Positions 62,301-64,000 of a stretch of 64,000 bases of DNA are shown here, piece after piece. Origin of the DNA: Gymnorhina tibicen (taxonomy: Eukaryota; Chordata; Aves; Passeriformes; Artamidae); contig VXAZ01008283.1 in NCBI GenBank assembly GCA_013399875.1, forward strand, positions 806,001 through 870,000, written 5' to 3'. The translations under genes and the position numbers were made by a program. How positions within the stretch are numbered: the stretch's first letter is position 1; each line of letters opens with the position of its first letter. Below the pieces are notes generated by a model, which was not told where the DNA came from, ran no database searches, and saw only the letters and a program-made list of their open reading frames with translations.

Positions 62301-64000
62301 ATTAAGCCAGTGGAAGTTCTATAAATATGCATACGCAAGCACAAAGAGCACTAGGATGGAGCCCCAAAATCTCAGTATACAATGTATAAAATCAGCCTTT
62401 AAACATCAGCTATATGTATCTCCTTTCCTAGTACAGTGGGTTTTTTATATGATAGTCTTCTCTGAATATTTATTCCTACAGGAAAAGTAATCTTTACAAT
62501 ATGTATCTCAGAAATACTACATTTGACATTATGGTCTTATATAAAAACAAAGAAATAGCATATAAATATAAAAAAAATACTGTATCATCAGGATTTCTGA
62601 TGTTTTATCATATATATTTATGTGTCTTGTTACATGTACATTATAACTGTATAATGTTTAGTGAAGATTGCAATAAACTACTGTTTCAGCATCACACAGT
62701 GATTAGTACTGGGGGGGAAATTCATAAAATGTTGTATTCAAATCTGCTATTTCTTCATTTTGGATGACAGTGCTGCAGAAAGAAAAAATAGCTGTGTGTT
62801 TTCACACTCTGATGGATGATATAGAAATGTATGGCTCATCAGAATAAACTAGACCAGCTTAGAATTTATGGAAATATTAATCTTTGACTTCCACAGTATT
62901 TACACACTATTTACTGATTCTATGAGGAAGAAGCAGAAGTGCTTTATTCTCGAGGCTGTTTTCTGATAAACAGTGCTGTCAAGGTTTGTGCATTGGTAGG
63001 TATGTATCCCTATTATGTGATGGCCATTATTTGGGAGTGGCATTGAGAGATGAATGAAGCATGTTCACTTCTGCAATCCCTCCTTGAACTGCTTCCTTAC
63101 GGTACAATTTTTTGCATCTCACCTTCCATAAGTATTGATCAAAGAAAACACATTTATACTTTGATGTCATTTTAAGATAGTATTATGTTTGGGTTTGAAA
63201 AATGTAGGGAAAAGGGGAAGAGGTTTTCATCCCTTCCTTATTCTTTACCTTCTAAGACTAGAAGGTAAAAATATTTTTCCCTCCCTATCGTTTTTTTAAT
63301 GGAATAAGAACATGAAATATGACATTTCTTCTAAGAGTTTTGTGTACTGTTTTCAGAAAGATCTATTTAAAGCTACTCAACATATGTAAAAGCAGCAATA
63401 TTGGGCCTCTAGAGGGAATCAGATGAAATAAGTGTTAGAAAAAACTCACAAACTCTTTTCCTGTGCAGCATTAGGAAGAATCTCCTATAATTTTGAAAAG
63501 GGCTAAAATTCTCTTTGTATCTGTTGTAGTCCAAATGTTTATTCACAGTAACATAATAAAACACAAATAAACCACTCCGGGGGTATGGCCATATATGTAT
63601 TTTTCTTAACAAGAGCAAAATAGAAAGGTTGTGATGTGCATGTTGTTCAAAACTAGATAATTAAACTCACATCATTCTGTGGTGTTTCTTTTCTGAAAAA
63701 AATTCTTTTTTTTAGTCCTGCTTCTGTTTTTACCACATCCTTCTGAAATGTTGTACTGGAGACAGGAGAATTTATATGATGCAGTTACTCCCCATATTTT
63801 CTCTCCCACCTGAAAACAGGCTGTTAAACAAGTTAAGCAGTAAATGGTGTCACAATTTTAGCCAGAAATTGTCAGGAAACATTTGTCTGAACCCAGTCTC
63901 TGTCCCAGCCCAGGCTCCCAGTGTAGCTCATACAATGATAGGAGGAGGATTCTCAGCTTTGCCGTTTAGGCCAAGTCTCAGTGTAGCTCACAGGGCTTTG

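Larger units (their letters stand above)
58131..64000. other. Unique non-coding stretch to window end
   Basis: No recognised exon or transposon. A T-run lies at 58467-58490. The open frame at 58931-59365 (plus, 144 codons) and its neighbour at 59344-59607 sit in DNA of somewhat higher GC but match no family I know. The remainder is AT-rich with short frames only. Confidence 0.45.

Noticed and set aside
1..64000. CRISPR arrays, tRNA or rRNA genes, bacterial operons or phage
   Set aside because: No regularly spaced repeats, cloverleaf candidates or dense coding were seen. The repeat content is that of a vertebrate genome.

Overview
This is AT-rich, CpG-poor vertebrate nuclear DNA, most likely from a bird and plausibly a songbird. 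The taxonomic evidence is the repeats: several CR1 LINE fragments with the 3' end typical of bird CR1, and three or four solo or partial ERV LTRs of types common in avian (especially passerine) genomes. I see no ALU-, L1- or B1-like repeat. No protein-coding exon, rRNA, tRNA, CRISPR array or bacterial-style operon can be supported. The window reads as a gene desert or the inside of a very large intron.

Layout: 1-2660 is unique non-coding DNA. 2661-9826 is the most striking structure: a 3550-bp segment present twice in direct orientation (2661-6210 and 6212-9761), separated by a single N, followed by a third copy of only its last 65 bp (9762-9826). The copies are collinear and I count eight substitutions by eye. 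The lone N, the collinearity and the low divergence suggest two overlapping allelic contigs joined without merging (a false duplication) rather than a real recent duplication.

From 9.8 to 37 kb, unique DNA is broken by an LTR on the minus strand (~13.6-14.0 kb), a long but internally deleted CR1 on the minus strand (~17.5-18.9 kb), a CR1 3' end on the minus strand (~21.5 kb), a CR1 on the plus strand (~24.0-24.5 kb), a very old repeat (~25.4-25.7 kb), a 5'-truncated LTR (~27.4-27.9 kb), an (AAAT)n microsatellite (~29.9 kb) and an internally deleted LTR (~31.8 kb).

From 37 to 64 kb there is another CR1 (37.4-37.8 kb), an A-rich tract (40.9 kb), a weak degraded coiled-coil-like coding signal (~43.0-43.4 kb), CR1 scraps (45.6, 50.2 and 53.8 kb), a (CCTT)n tract (49.4 kb), a 26-bp near-perfect palindrome (55.4 kb) and a nearly full-length GC-rich LTR (57.0-58.1 kb) holding the longest open frame in the window, which is spurious.

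Some repeat-free stretches with clustered TAAT/ATTA cores look like possible conserved non-coding elements, but this cannot be tested without alignments. I found no convincing novel gene system. The findings most worth a second look are the suspected assembly duplication, the coding-like relic at 43 kb and the candidate regulatory islands. All repeat family assignments rest on recognising consensus-like text, not on a database search.
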